Shown: positions 35,515 through 47,600 of the stretch, in pieces | Position numbering within the stretch: position 1 is the stretch's first letter | How the letters are laid out: each line of letters opens with the position of its first letter | Assembly (NCBI GenBank): GCA_001414485.1 | Contig: LLEY01000082.1 | Span: 62,001-126,000, forward strand | Source: Calycina herbarum | Taxonomy: Eukaryota; Ascomycota; Leotiomycetes; Helotiales; Pezizellaceae | Direction of reading: 5' to 3' | Length of the DNA stretch: 64,000 nt | Translations under genes and position numbers: made by a program | The notes under the pieces: generated by a model | Seen by the model: the letters and a program-made list of their open reading frames with translations, nothing else | What the model was told of the DNA's origin: nothing | Database searches by the model: none

Positions 35515-38500
35515 ATATATTATCTTTTTTCGCAGATTGAAATTTTTGTTCTAAAAAGCTTAATCTCTCTTGCTTCCGCTTAATAAGCTAAATTCCTTCT
35601 ATAGAGTCTCTCTTAGAAGGGCTTCCGTCCTCGCCTACGCCTCTAGGAAGAGGTATAAGAGGGGGGGGAGGGGTTCGCCTGATTCTCTCTATCCCGAATA
35701 TCTAATAATACTTCGTCTCTAAGACTACTAGAGCTCTCGAACGTGGAGCTATAGCCTAAACCTTCTTTGGAGGGATTAGAGAAGCTATAGACTACTACCT
35801 TAGTACTACTCTCGATAGTGCCTCTCTAGAACTCTTGCTCTTTCTCTAAGCCTTTTATACTTAAGTAGCCGACCTTAGCCTTTCTTTCTACTAGATATTT
35901 ACTAAAGAGATCTTACCTCTACTTCCTTTAGCTCTTAATACTTACTTAGAGTGTAGGGACGTCTCTACGCTCTCGTCGACTCCCTCCTCCTCTCTAGGCT
36001 CTGTAAGGAAAATTTTATACGCATAGACTACAAGGAATACCTTAGCGTCTAAAAACAAAGCTAAAGCTACAAGTATAATAACAATAATAATAACAACTAT
36101 ATCACCTCTCTCTTCTACCGTCTTTAAGCTATAGAAGAATAAGAGAACACCGGCTAAATCTAACCTTAGAGTCTTTGTCCGACTCCCCTAGAACTCTTCT
36201 AATAGGAACTACTCCGCCTAAGCTATCTTCCTTATACTTTACAACCTAAAAATAAGCTATAAAGAGCTAGTATAAGAAGTACTCTTAGTTAAATCTAGTT
36301 TCGCTATTGTCTCTAAAGATAAAGAAGCTCTAGATACTCTTTTAATAACAAAGAGGGCCTATATCTAAACCCTATTTACTATAGCTAAAATAGAGGTCTT
36401 ATAAGACTAGGTAGTATACTATATAATAGGTATACCTCGAAGTGTAGAAACTGTCTAGATCAGCGAAGAAGAAGCGATTCTTTTAACCCTTATCTCTACT
36501 ATAGCCGAAGTAGTAGCTATAGTAATAAAGGAATAAATTAGAATAGTACTTATAAAGGTTAATATAGCCGCTAGCTCTCTCTTAAACGAGCTGTTTTACA
36601 CTACCTAGATCGCCTTCTTTAAGGAAGAGGACGTAAGAGGTTCTTCTGCTATCCTAGATATAACGTCACTCCTAGGTAGCAGAGCCTTTCTTAAGCGTCT
36701 CTCTAAAGTCTCTACTGTAATTCAGTACTTAAAGTACTAGAAGTGGTATAACTTATAGAACTGCGGTAAAAATCAACGATGCCGCCTATGCGATAGTATG
36801 AAACACTTAAAAGCCTTCTACCTAAGGTGTATAAAGCACTCTTAATACAAATTAAAATACCTATACTATAATAGCTCTTACGTCTTAGACGACCCTGTAT
36901 ACTAACTCTGGCTAAAAGCCTCTAGACCCCCGCCTTTAATAGAGAATAAGAGATCTATATAACAAGTATATAACGAGATTCGTCTAAGAAAAGAGGAAGA
37001 CTCGTCTTATAGTAACGTAGATACTGAAATAAGCTGCTCTACTACCCCTACCCTTCTCTTGAACTTACTACAACTAAGTAAAGAGGCCTCTACAAGCACC
37101 TCTTCCCTGCTTTCGAACCTCTCTTCTTAACTAGAGAGCCTAGACCCTTACCCCTCTCTTCTATAAGTAGACGAGGACCTTTTAAGTAATACTGCCTTTA
37201 AGTCTTATAAATTAACATATATAAGTCTAGTAAGTACTAAGAGCTAGTACTCTAACTAGCCTACTCTAGACGAATAGATATAGTTCTTATCTAAGAACTA
37301 TATATCTACTAGAAGGAGATTAACTATTAAATTATAAGACGACATCTAAACTATACCTGCTTTATACCTATATATAACTAGAACGTTAACTCTTCTAGAG
37401 TCTTTACTTTCGTACGAAAGAGAGCGGGGATTCTCTTAAGTTAATAATCACCGACTATACCCTTACTTAAATACCGAGACCTTATTTATATTAAGATCAC
37501 TTCCTCTTAAGACCCTCCGCTTTATATACTTAACGTATATAACGCCTCCCTAGGTACTAAGGAAGCAGAAGAGGCTATTAACTATGTTCTTAGCTTAGTA
37601 TATATCCTTATAACTAATACTCTAATAGCTGGCGACTTTAACCTAAAGAGCTAACTCTGGTAGCTAGACTTCCTAGGATAGGAAAGCACACAGTCCTCCC
37701 CGCTTATCAACTAGATAGAGGATAGAGGGCTACAGCTCTCTACCCCTCCTAGTACGCGAACTTATAACCTCGGTAATACCCTCGACCTAGCCTTCTACTC
37801 TAATAACCTCTACTAGAGAGGGGCTGCTACTAAGCTTAACCTTATATTTAAGTATAGCTCTAACCACTTCCTACTTCTTACTCGACTTCTATATATAGGA
37901 AACTTAACTATAAAGGACCTCTCTCTTAAGCTTAGCTCTCTTAATATTAAAACCTTTAAGACAACTCTTTAAGAAAAGCTTAAAACTTAATAGCTTTATA
38001 AACTTATAGAGCAACCAGACTCGGACTCGCTAGAGGCCCTAGCAGGATTTATTACTAAGAGCGTATATAGTATATATCTTAGCAGCGCTAAGCGAGGGCT
38101 CGGACACGGGTTCGGACACCCCTAGTAGAATAAGAAGTGCTAGACAGCGGCCACCGAGGCAAGGCAGGTACAAAGGCTCAACGTAAGCGTATAAGCCTTA
38201 AAGACTCTTCGTAAGAGTCTAAGTCAGGAAATCTAGAAAGTAAAGAGAGAACACTTCCGTACCCTAGTTAATAAAGCTACAAAGAGTAAAGATATATTTA
38301 AAATCTACAAGTAGTACTAGAGCACTAGAATCTACAAGTCTCCCTCTCTAAGAGACTCGGCAGGCTAACTAGGCTTCTCTACCTAAGAAAAGCAGAAGAT
38401 CCTAGTATAAGAGCTACTTACAAACAAGGCCGAAGTCGAGGATATTCTATTTAATACTCTAACTACCTCTACTTAGTCCCTTCCCTAGGCAGTCCTTATA

Positions 38501-41240
38501 CTATACGAGGTCGAGGAATCGATCCTTAGGAAAGCTTCTACTACGCTAGAAGAAGACGAGCTAGTAATAGGAGTCCTTAAAGCAGCCTAGCCACAGATCT
38601 TATATCTTGTCCTCTCCTTGTTCAAAGGCTATATAGAGGCAGGTTTCTACTTAAAGATCTTTTATACCGCTATCGTCGCTATTATCCCAAAGCCTAATAA
38701 GAAAGACAAGTCGTCCCCCCGAGTATATCGCCTAATCACCTTACTCTCAGTCCTTAGAAAGAGGCTTAAAAGGCTTCTTATAAAGAGAGCCTCTTAGATA
38801 GCTATTAAGCACTCTATCTTAGAGCAAAACCAGTTCGGGGCTCTCTCTCTAAGAGCTACTATAGACCTTACTACCTACCTTACCTTCGATATTAAGTTAG
38901 CTCTTATAGATAAACAGGAAGCCTCTCTCCTTATACTTAATATTAAAGAGGCCTTTAATATAGTACTTCCTAGTCGCCTAATCAAAAGGCTAAGAGAGTA
39001 AGGTTAGCTGAATTGCTTTATTAAATAGGCTACCTCTTTCTTAACTAATAGACTAGGAAGAGCAAAACTAGACGAGGAAATAGGAGCATCTACCCCGCTT
39101 TAATATAGGCTTCTTCAAGGCTCGCCTATCTCGTCTATTCTCTTTATACTTTATATCCAGCCCCTCTTTAGCTTAGGGGTTAGCTCTCTTCCGGTATTAT
39201 AGAGATTCGGTTACGTAGACGACATTAGATTACTTGCTTTTAAGCTTTTAAAGGCAGAGAATATTAAGGCTCTTATAGAGCAGGTAGCTAGCGCTCTAGA
39301 GTAGGGTATAGACGAGGGTATTACTTTTGACGCTAAGAAGTTAGAACTTATATACTTCTTCTATGAAAGGAAGTAAAAAAAGAGAGGTATCCGGCCCCCT
39401 CTCTCTATTGTAGTTAAAGAGAAGATAATAGAACCTATATAAGAGCTTAGGTAGCTTAGTATCTTCTTTAACCCCTGCCTTACGTTCTATAGCTACGTTA
39501 AAAGAATAATAAGCAAGGCTATACTTGTAGCTAATACTCTTAAAGGAATAATAAATATAATAAGAGGCTTACCTCCTTATCTACTTAAGTAAGTTACTAC
39601 TGCTTCTATCCTCTTAATCGCCTACTTTAGACACGAGACCTAGTACCTTAGTTAAACAAGGGAGGAAATAGGCTAAGCAGGCTCTGTAAATAACTAGATC
39701 AGCTGCTACCTAACTCTCTTAGATAGAGTAGTATCAAAGTGTGCTAGGATTATCCTTCTAGTCTATAAGACTACCTCTACCTCGGCACTTCTTATAGAAT
39801 CTAGCCTCTTAGCTGCTGAAATCGCTTTTATAGTAAAAAGTAGAGTATTTAAAGCTAGAACTCGCTGACTCGACTTAGCTCACCCGCTTAAACGATGTAT
39901 AAATAACCCTTGCTTAAAAGCTGGGCTTATTTACCGCTCTTCTAAACCCCTCTCTCTCTTAGAAGAAATCAATCTAATATAAGACTCTCTATAGAATAGA
40001 GGGTTTAACTAGCAGGCCCGCCTTCTTAAAGTAGCAGGTCTAAGCTCTAGTAGTAATAAGAACTCCTATAAAGCTGAATTCCTTGAATTCCTTCCTCTAT
40101 CTCGTCTATAGAACTAGTTATATTTACCGACGGCTCTCGCTTAGATAATAAAAGTACTAGTAGCGGTGTATATCTTATAAGAGAAGGGGTTATTCTAAAC
40201 ATAAGGCTCTCTCCCTTTAGTAAAACATTAGAGATATACGACGTAGAAGCCAAAGCTGTCTTATATAGTCTAGAACTAGTCCTAGACTCCTCTTTCTAGG
40301 CCTCGGCTACGAAGTGCTAGATTTGCCTCGACAACCTCGAAGCTATACTATAACTAACCTACTAGTCTTATAGTATGTCGTAAGAGACCTTTAATAAGGT
40401 ATATAGCTTTACTTAGCTATACCTAGAGAAGATTTAGATAAGGTAGTGCCCTAGTTATATAGGAATCCGTAGCAACGAAATAGCTGATAAAGCTATAGGA
40501 AAAGTAGCTTAAATACCCTCTTCTAGTTCCTCTCTACTCTATACTACTATACTTAAGAGAGAGGTTAAAGAGATAGGGATCAGACTTGTAAATCAGCTCT
40601 AGTAGACAACGCTCCTAGATATTTATAAAAACCTAGGACTTACTTCCTAGCTTTTAAAACCTAAGACTCTCTAGCTACTAAGAGAGGTCCTAGCTCGGCT
40701 AATTATAGCTTAAACTAGATATAGAGACTTTATAGCATATTACCTCTTCTTCTTCTACCTTGATACGTTACTAGAATTAGATAATTATAAGTATAAAAGA
40801 GCGAAAACATAATTCTACCTACTCTACTATAGGCTAGTAAATAATAAAGACCTAAGGCTATTAGCTAAGATAGAGGGAAACTCTTAACTTCTTTTCAGAC
40901 CTAGCTGCAAGGAACTCTTTAGTAAGATCTACGCTAAAACTAAGTTCTTTATAAAAATCTATTCTTTGAGATAGCTTAACTCTCTTTTCCTTTCTTTTCT
41001 CTTTACTTATATATCTTCTTTGTCTTTCTCTAATTCTATAAACTAATTAAGAATAAGAGCTGTTTCGAAAGTAGAGCTTCTTTTTAAACTATCTCTTATA
41101 AATTAGCTTACTCGTTTACTATCCCTATAGCTTAGAGCACCTCTCTAGCGTTATTTACTCTCTTTTGAGACACTTTTAGGATTTAGTCTACGCGAGCTAT
41201 TCTCCGCTTGACGTTAAATAGAAATAAATAAATAAATAAA
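35515..41240 (+). mobile_element. Tad1-like LINE, about 5.7 kb, inactive
   Basis: Flanked by a 14-bp duplication TATACTAACCTTCG (35501-35514 and 41241-41254) and ending in an (AAATA/AAAT)-type tail at about 41220-41240, so it is a target-primed insertion. ORF1 region: CCHC-knuckle remnants near 36760-36880 (NCGKNQRCRLC). ORF2: APE endonuclease (AGDFNLKS near 37630; DRGLQLSTPP and TLDLAF near 37730-37790), RT (LEQNQFGALSLR at about 38825, QGSPISSILF at about 39120, FGYVDDIRLLA at about 39210) and RNase H (VIFTDGSRLD near 40110, then RSNEIADKA). This domain order is that of the Tad/I group. TAG codons are scattered but CA/TG survive better than in G2. Confidence 0.9.
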
Positions 41241-41301
41241 TATACTAACCTTCGAGACTTAGTTATCTTTGTTTAGTTTATTTAAGTTTTATTATATAAT
41301 A

Positions 41302-41646
41302 CTATTAAATTATCTTAATACTACGCTTTAAATTAACTATTTAAACTATAATAATATATAAGAGATTAATATAAAAAAGATAGTAAATAATTAAAATAAG
41401 TCTTAAAAATATAAAACTATATATATATAGTTAAACTAACTATAAAAGTCTCTTATAATACTATTATAAAATAGTAGTATTATTTTTATTACTTTGAGAA
41501 CTTTATTTAAATAATATTTATTATTAAGGAAATATATAGTTTAGTCTAACTAGAGTGTAGCCGTAGCTAGTCTCGATTAGATATAGTATTATATATAATA
41601 GTATAGCTATATATATATAGATATAAACCTCGACCTTCTATATATA
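41302..41646. other. AT-rich, unassigned
   Basis: Short RIP-like stretch between the Gypsy G2 duplication and repeat D. It was the right flank of the G2 target; no feature recognised. Confidence 0.35.
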
Positions 41647-41835
41647 TAACAGTCCCAGTCACATACGACTGGGTCACGTGATCACGTGCCGAGGTTCTAC
41701 CGAAGTCTCGCTTAGTGTATATAAATAGAGACAGAGCGTACTAACTCTCCTCTTCTCTCTTTAGTTTAGTTTTCTTCGAATATAAGTACTATTCTATAAG
41801 TACTTCTTTTAGTATATTTATAGAGAGCTGTTATA
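41647..41835 (+). repeat. Repeat D, right copy
   Basis: 189 bp, inverted relative to the copy at 21528-21976. It carries two CACGTG sites (41675-41680, 41683-41688) and TATATAAAT at about 41718, and ends GAGCTGTTATA. No target duplication could be recognised around this copy. Confidence 0.6.
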
Positions 41836-42967
41836 ATACTCTTTAGTTAATATTACACTATTCTACTAGCCTTCTACCTTTGCTATATAGACTTACTATA
41901 CTAGTTATACTAGGTATAGAGAGATCTAACGTGGTTTATTAGAACCCGGATTATATTAGAACTCGGATTAATTTTAGCGAATTCCTAACTCTCTTCCTTT
42001 ATAACGCGTTTTTTCTACTATATATTATATTAGTTATTCTATAAGAATCAAAAATCATTCTAGCTATTAAGGCTATTTAAACATCTAAAAGGCTAAGCCG
42101 TCGGAAAGCTATAAAGCTCTATAGAGTGCTCTTTTCTATACTAAACAGTAGAATAAACGGCCGAACTACTCTCTCTAAGCAACGGCTAGTAAACGTTAAA
42201 TTGTCTAAGCTAGAAGAGGAAGTAATTATTCGGAATATACTTAATCTAGATTCGAGAGGGTTTACACCCTAGCTAGATAGTATAGAAGATATAGCGAATT
42301 ATATACTTAAATTATAAGAGAGAAAACACGTTAGTAAGCTCTAAGTACATCGATTTATACAACGATAACCAGCTCTTAAGACACGTTTTAATCACGTTTA
42401 TGATTTCTAAAGAGTCTTATACGAAGATTCTAAGCTAATTAGCTCGTAGTTCTAACTAGTTGAAAATATAAGAGTAAAATATAGTGTTTTAGACTACGAC
42501 TTCTATAACTTTAATAAAACCGGGTTTATAATAGGTGTAATTTACTCTATAATAGTTATAACCTATATAGATCGACGTAGTAGAGACAAGGTAGTTCAGC
42601 TAGAGAATCGAGAATAGACTATAGTAATTACTTATATTAATAGTGAAAGCTAGAGTATCTCTCTATTTCTAGTAGTTTAGAGTAAGAACTACCTTTTAAA
42701 TTAGTATATAGACAGCGGCCTTCTACCTAACTAGGTTATTAAACCGATAAGTAATAGATAGATAAATAATAAGACAGGTCTAGAATAGCTAAAACACTTC
42801 GATAAATACACTACTACTTATATAAAGGGTCTATATCAAATACTAGTATTAGATAGGTATAAGAGTTACGAATCAGCCGAGTTCTAAGAGTACTACAAGG
42901 TATATAATATTATAACTCTTAGACTACCTTCTTATTCGTTCTATCTAACTTAGCTACTTGATATTAG

Positions 42968-43572
42968 TGTTGTAAAAATACTTTTGAATTATATCTTAAA
43001 CCTCTTAAATAGAGGAAGAGAAAGGATGTATTTATATACAAATTTACAATTCTAGAATGTTCTAGATCACGTGTTACTGATTCTAAGCGATTCTAGCAAC
43101 ACTCCCTCTAAATCAGTATATACTCTGAATCAGTATATAGAGATAGATACTCTAGAGTAAAAAACCCTTCTTCTAAATTCCAGTAGACCTTTAATAGAAG
43201 AGGAAAACCATAAGTATATAAGTAAACTATACGTCTTTCACCCGAGTATTTAGAGAGGTAGGATGTTCCTCCGGTTCTTATTTTATAAGAAGACCGACTC
43301 CTTATACGTATAGGTGCTTTGATTACGTAGGTTACCTAGCTATTCTAGTCTTATCCAGATCTGCGAGAGAACATAGCATTTGTAGCTCTCTTACTATACA
43401 GTCTATAAGGACTTTGTATAGAACCTGTATTACTACTATATTATAAAAATGCTTTTGAATTATATCTTAAACCTCTTAAATAGAGGAAGAGAAAGGATGT
43501 ATTTATATATAAATTTACAATTCTAGAATGTTCTAGATCACGTGTTACTGATTCTAAGCGATTCCAGTAACA
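42968..43572 (-). mobile_element. TRIM-like miniature LTR element, 605 bp
   Basis: Two 134-bp direct repeats (42968-43101 and 43439-43572) with TG...CA ends, TSD ATTAG at 42963-42967 and 43573-43577, and a 337-bp interior without coding capacity. The LTRs differ at six positions, all transitions. A purine run TAGAGGGAG abuts the left LTR on the minus strand, which suggests minus orientation. CACGTG lies in each LTR (43068-43073 in the left one). Inserted in the pogo B transposase. Confidence 0.85.
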
Positions 43573-44193
43573 ATTAGGTACTTTAGTATATTAAAGCGGG
43601 TATATAGTCGACAGATTAAGACGTTTATTAAAGCTTATATTAACTATATTACGAAGGTAGAGTTCTTTCTAGCCTTTATAGTAGTATATAAGAAATCTAT
43701 AATAGCCTAAAACGCTTAGGCTAGATTCTATAGAGCTGGCTTAGTACTCTTTAACTTATAAGTAGTACTTTTGAAGCTTGATATAAAGTTACGAACTCTA
43801 ACTCCTTCTAGACCCTCTACTACTAATACTAATCCTTAGGTCTCCTAGACCCCTTCTAACCTAACTAAAGCTCTTTTATAAATAACACTTATTCGAAATC
43901 GAATTACCTGTTATTAAGAGAGCTTACTAACTCCACTCTTTAAGACAGTTGCTATATTAGCTAAGAGTATAGAGCGAATAGCTTATAAGATAACCCTTCT
44001 ATCTACTAAGGTATATACTCTTCAAGCAGCTAACGAAGCCTTAAGCAAACGCCGTAGAGCTAAAAAGGCTCGTGTCTATTAAGGGAGTATACTTATAGTA
44101 GAGGATACATAGGATATTATAGCCTAAAAGGATATAGATAAGCAGATACGACGCGATATATATACGGCGGAGAGTAGTTATAAAGAGAGTTAA

Positions 44194-44656
44194 TATAACG
44201 AAACTTAAACGAACTAAACAAAGATAACTAAGTCTCGAAGGTTAGTATACAGGTAAGAAGTACACATGCGCCGTGTTGTTTACTTAGAAGTAAACTCGTT
44301 ACTTATATCAAAGATGTTAAATAAGATAATAAGATTAATAACTAAAGTTAAGTACGAAGCTCCTAACTAATAGTAGACGTGCTAGTCTTATATAGAACCT
44401 TTCGTTTATATTTAGAGTCTTGCTTAGCAGGAGTTCTAAAGATAGAGTCCGACTCTATTTTTAGAGCTTCTTAAAACTAGACTCTATTATCTGACTATTC
44501 CTAACCGAGTTATATAATATAACTATAATAAGATCCTAGTATTATATGTCCTACTATATCTAATCCTTTCTTCCTTCTAGGGTTATAATAGTGCTCGTTC
44601 TATTAGAGCGTCGCCTAGACTTCACTTCGTTATATACTAGTATATAATTCGTAATA
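44194..44656 (-). repeat. 3' LTR of Gypsy G3
   Basis: 463 bp, partner of 50908-51370; more RIP-mutated (ends CGTAATA where the partner keeps CGTAACA). The CACGTG pair present in the partner is lost here. Confidence 0.88.
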
Positions 44657-47600
44657 CTATCCTCTTCTTAGCCTAGCGTGTCTCTATACTAGAATATAAA
44701 CCTAAAATATATCTATTAGAAAGATATCGACCTTCCTTTATATATAAATATGTCCTTTTTATATATTAAACGAAAAGAGCGTTTAGCTCTTACTATACGA
44801 ATTAAATCTATATAACGTTCTACTAAGACTTGCTCTTTCTGTTATAAACAGTCTTGTCGATGTTTTCTAGAGCTTTCTAAATCCTCTTACTACTTTAAGT
44901 ATATTCGATTAAAAAGGACCTATAATAGTCCTAGTTATCTTATCGTCCCTGTCCCTAGGCCTTAGAAACCTGTGTATTAATTCTTCTTTAGTCTTAAGTA
45001 TAAACGATTCTCTATTAATTCTCCGTGTCCTCCTCCTTCGAGTCCTCTCCCTTCGAGTCCTCTTCTTAAGTCCTCTTCTACCTAGTTTCCTACCTTCGAA
45101 GTAGCTTCTTTTATTAAACAGGTACTTTCTAAAGATATGTCCTTGTCCGACCCTGGTCCTGAGTTCTAGGTAGCCCTAGGTTTTATTAGTAGAACTTCTA
45201 AAGTTCCTTTAAACAGTGGTTAAGGTTGTTTTTTAGTTTCTATATGTTTTCTAAATATAGGTAGTCTAACTATTTAATTAAGTACTTAGCTTTGCTTTTA
45301 ATAATCTTATAGTTAAGAATCCTTTTAACTTTGTATTTAGTGTTTAGATTAACTAGTTAAATTTCTATAAATAGGGCTGATAGTGCTCCCGATAGTACTA
45401 GTTTAAGTAGGGATATATAGAATACTAGGTAGATGTTTATTATCTTTAGTAATACTAATTTATAATTTAAAAGTCTTTTAACTTATTTAATTTTAAATAG
45501 TCTAAGTTTTTTATAATCTAGTTTATTACTTAGTCTTTTTATATCGATGTTTTTCTATACTAAGTAGACTTTATCTCTCTCTTTTAGTATTAGCTTCTAA
45601 CTATGTTATTTATTATAGTAGTACGTGTTTCTTTCGACTACGAACTATAAATCCTCTACTAGTTCCTTATATAGACTTTTAATTTTCGAGACTTAAATAT
45701 AAGCTAGTTAGTTATTAATAGTCGTAGATAATAGTTCTTAATATACTAATAGTTTATATCTAAAGTTAGTATAGAATAGTATAATAAGAGTTGTTTCTAT
45801 TACTAAACTATTATAAGCAAACTATACTAAGGGTAGTAGTTCTACCTAGTTGTTTTACTAGTAGTTTATATAATAACAAAGGTATGTTTCTACTACTTAA
45901 TTTATCTATTCGTTTCCTTTATTAGTTTAAAGGTAAAAAGCTATTAAAAGCTTTCTTTTTATACTTAATCGTTTTATAAGAGTAATCTAAAATTTTAAGG
46001 TAAAGAACTTGTCTCTATCTAAGAGTATCTCTTTAGGTAGTCTATATCTTAAGACTACTTCCTTAAGGAATATAAATGCTAATTCCTCAGCTATACTTAA
46101 CTCTATATATACTACTAAAATTATATATTTCATAAGTTATTCTATAATAACTAGGATCGAATTATACTTAACTCCTATTATTAGATCTTTAGATTTTAGT
46201 AATTTAATAATAAAATCTATAAATATTAATTTCTAAGGTATTTATAATATTAGAGTAGTGTTTATCTATCTATAAGGAGTATAGTAGAAAGCCTTATTCC
46301 TAGTATAGGTATTATATTCTACTATTACTTTCTTAACTATCGTAGATAACCGATTAACATAGTAGTATTATCTTATCCTCTAGAGGGTTCTACGAATTCC
46401 TTAGTAGCTATAAGTAGGCGTAGTATAGTATTCTTATATAAATTCCTTTATATACGAACTAAGGACCTATAATTTCCCTTTTATATACTAGTTATAACCT
46501 TTATATATATTCTGAATTTTATCTATTTAAATGTTGTTTATTACTATAATTTCGTATATAGTAGGTATTAAGTCTCTATTCTTAAGAGTTTTTAAGATTA
46601 TAATCTTCTTATACTCTTTGTTTCCCTCGTATCTAGGTTTTCAGCTAAGAGTATTAGCTTAAGTATTTAACGTTCTCTTTATATATTAAATAATAATATT
46701 AAATCCTTCTAATATCTCTAACTATCTAGCTAATCATCTAGTCGTAAGTTCCTTAGTTGTTATAAATATTCTAAGATTCTTATAGTTAGATAGAACTATA
46801 ACTAGGTGTTTTACTAGCTATAAATAAATTCTCTAGTATTCTAAAGCTAATACTATAGTAAGTAACTCTTTATCGAATATACTATAGTTTTATTATACTA
46901 AGTTAAATGTTTTAGAATAATATATAATAGGTATAAGTTTTCCCTTTTTATTTAGTTATAGGTAAATCGTACCTACTAATATATCTAAGGCATCTATTTT
47001 AATTATACTTAGTTTTTCTATATTAAAGTTATATAGAATAGGTTTTTCTATAAACCTTACTTTAATCTTTTAAAAAGCGTTCTTAGCTTATTTATTCTAA
47101 ATAAATTTAATAGCTTTCTTAACTAGTATTATTATTAGCTTAGTAATCTTTATATAGTCTTATATAAATAGATAGTAAAAGTTTATAAATCTAAGGAAGG
47201 ACTATATATCTTTTATATTCTCTAGTAATTTCTAGTTTAAGATATCTTAGATCTTTACTAGATCTATTTCTATTTTCTCTAGACTAAATACTTATCCTAG
47301 GAAAAGTATCTAAGTTACTTTAAACTCGTATTTCAAGAGTTTTAACTAAGAGTTTACTTTTATAAGTCGTTATAAAACCTCTCTAATATATCTCTTATAT
47401 TCTTCTTCTTTTTCTAAGAAGATTAAGATATTATCTAGGTAATAAATTACTATTACTCTTAGAAGATCTCTTAAAATATTATTATTTTATCTCTAATATA
47501 TAGCTAGTATATTATAAAGTCTAAATAGTATAACTATATATTTATAAAAGCTCGATAGTAAGGCAAATACTGTCTTCTATTCGTCTCCGGTTTTTATTTA

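Larger units (their letters stand above)
24597..41296 (+). mobile_element. Gypsy chromovirus copy G2, complete but interrupted three times
   Basis: Bounded by LTRs and a TAATA duplication (24592-24596 and 41297-41301). Removing the nested insertions leaves about 6.9 kb in order: LTR, gag (about 25080-26900), protease (a DSGATGNF-like site mutated to NSRVIGNF near 26965), RT, RNase H, integrase, chromodomain (about 34260-34380), LTR. Insertions are element R2 (27663-29914), pogo A2 (32225-34076) and a LINE (35515-41240, inside the 3' LTR). Heavily RIP-mutated; no open gene remains. Without the TSDs the parts would look like separate fragments. Confidence 0.9.

Noticed and set aside
40047..40253. 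Small minus-strand reading frame in the LINE
   Set aside because: It is antisense to the LINE RNase H domain, which explains the open frame.
21528..41835. A single giant transposon bounded by the inverted copies of repeat D
   Set aside because: The outer flanks share no duplication, the inner flanks differ, the left copy has its own flanking direct repeat, and no tyrosine recombinase or large cargo lies between. Two separate insertions are simpler.
46009..46236. Plus-strand 75-codon frame inside Gypsy G3
   Set aside because: Antisense to the integrase region of G3; RIP composition makes chance frames free of TAG possible on the other strand.
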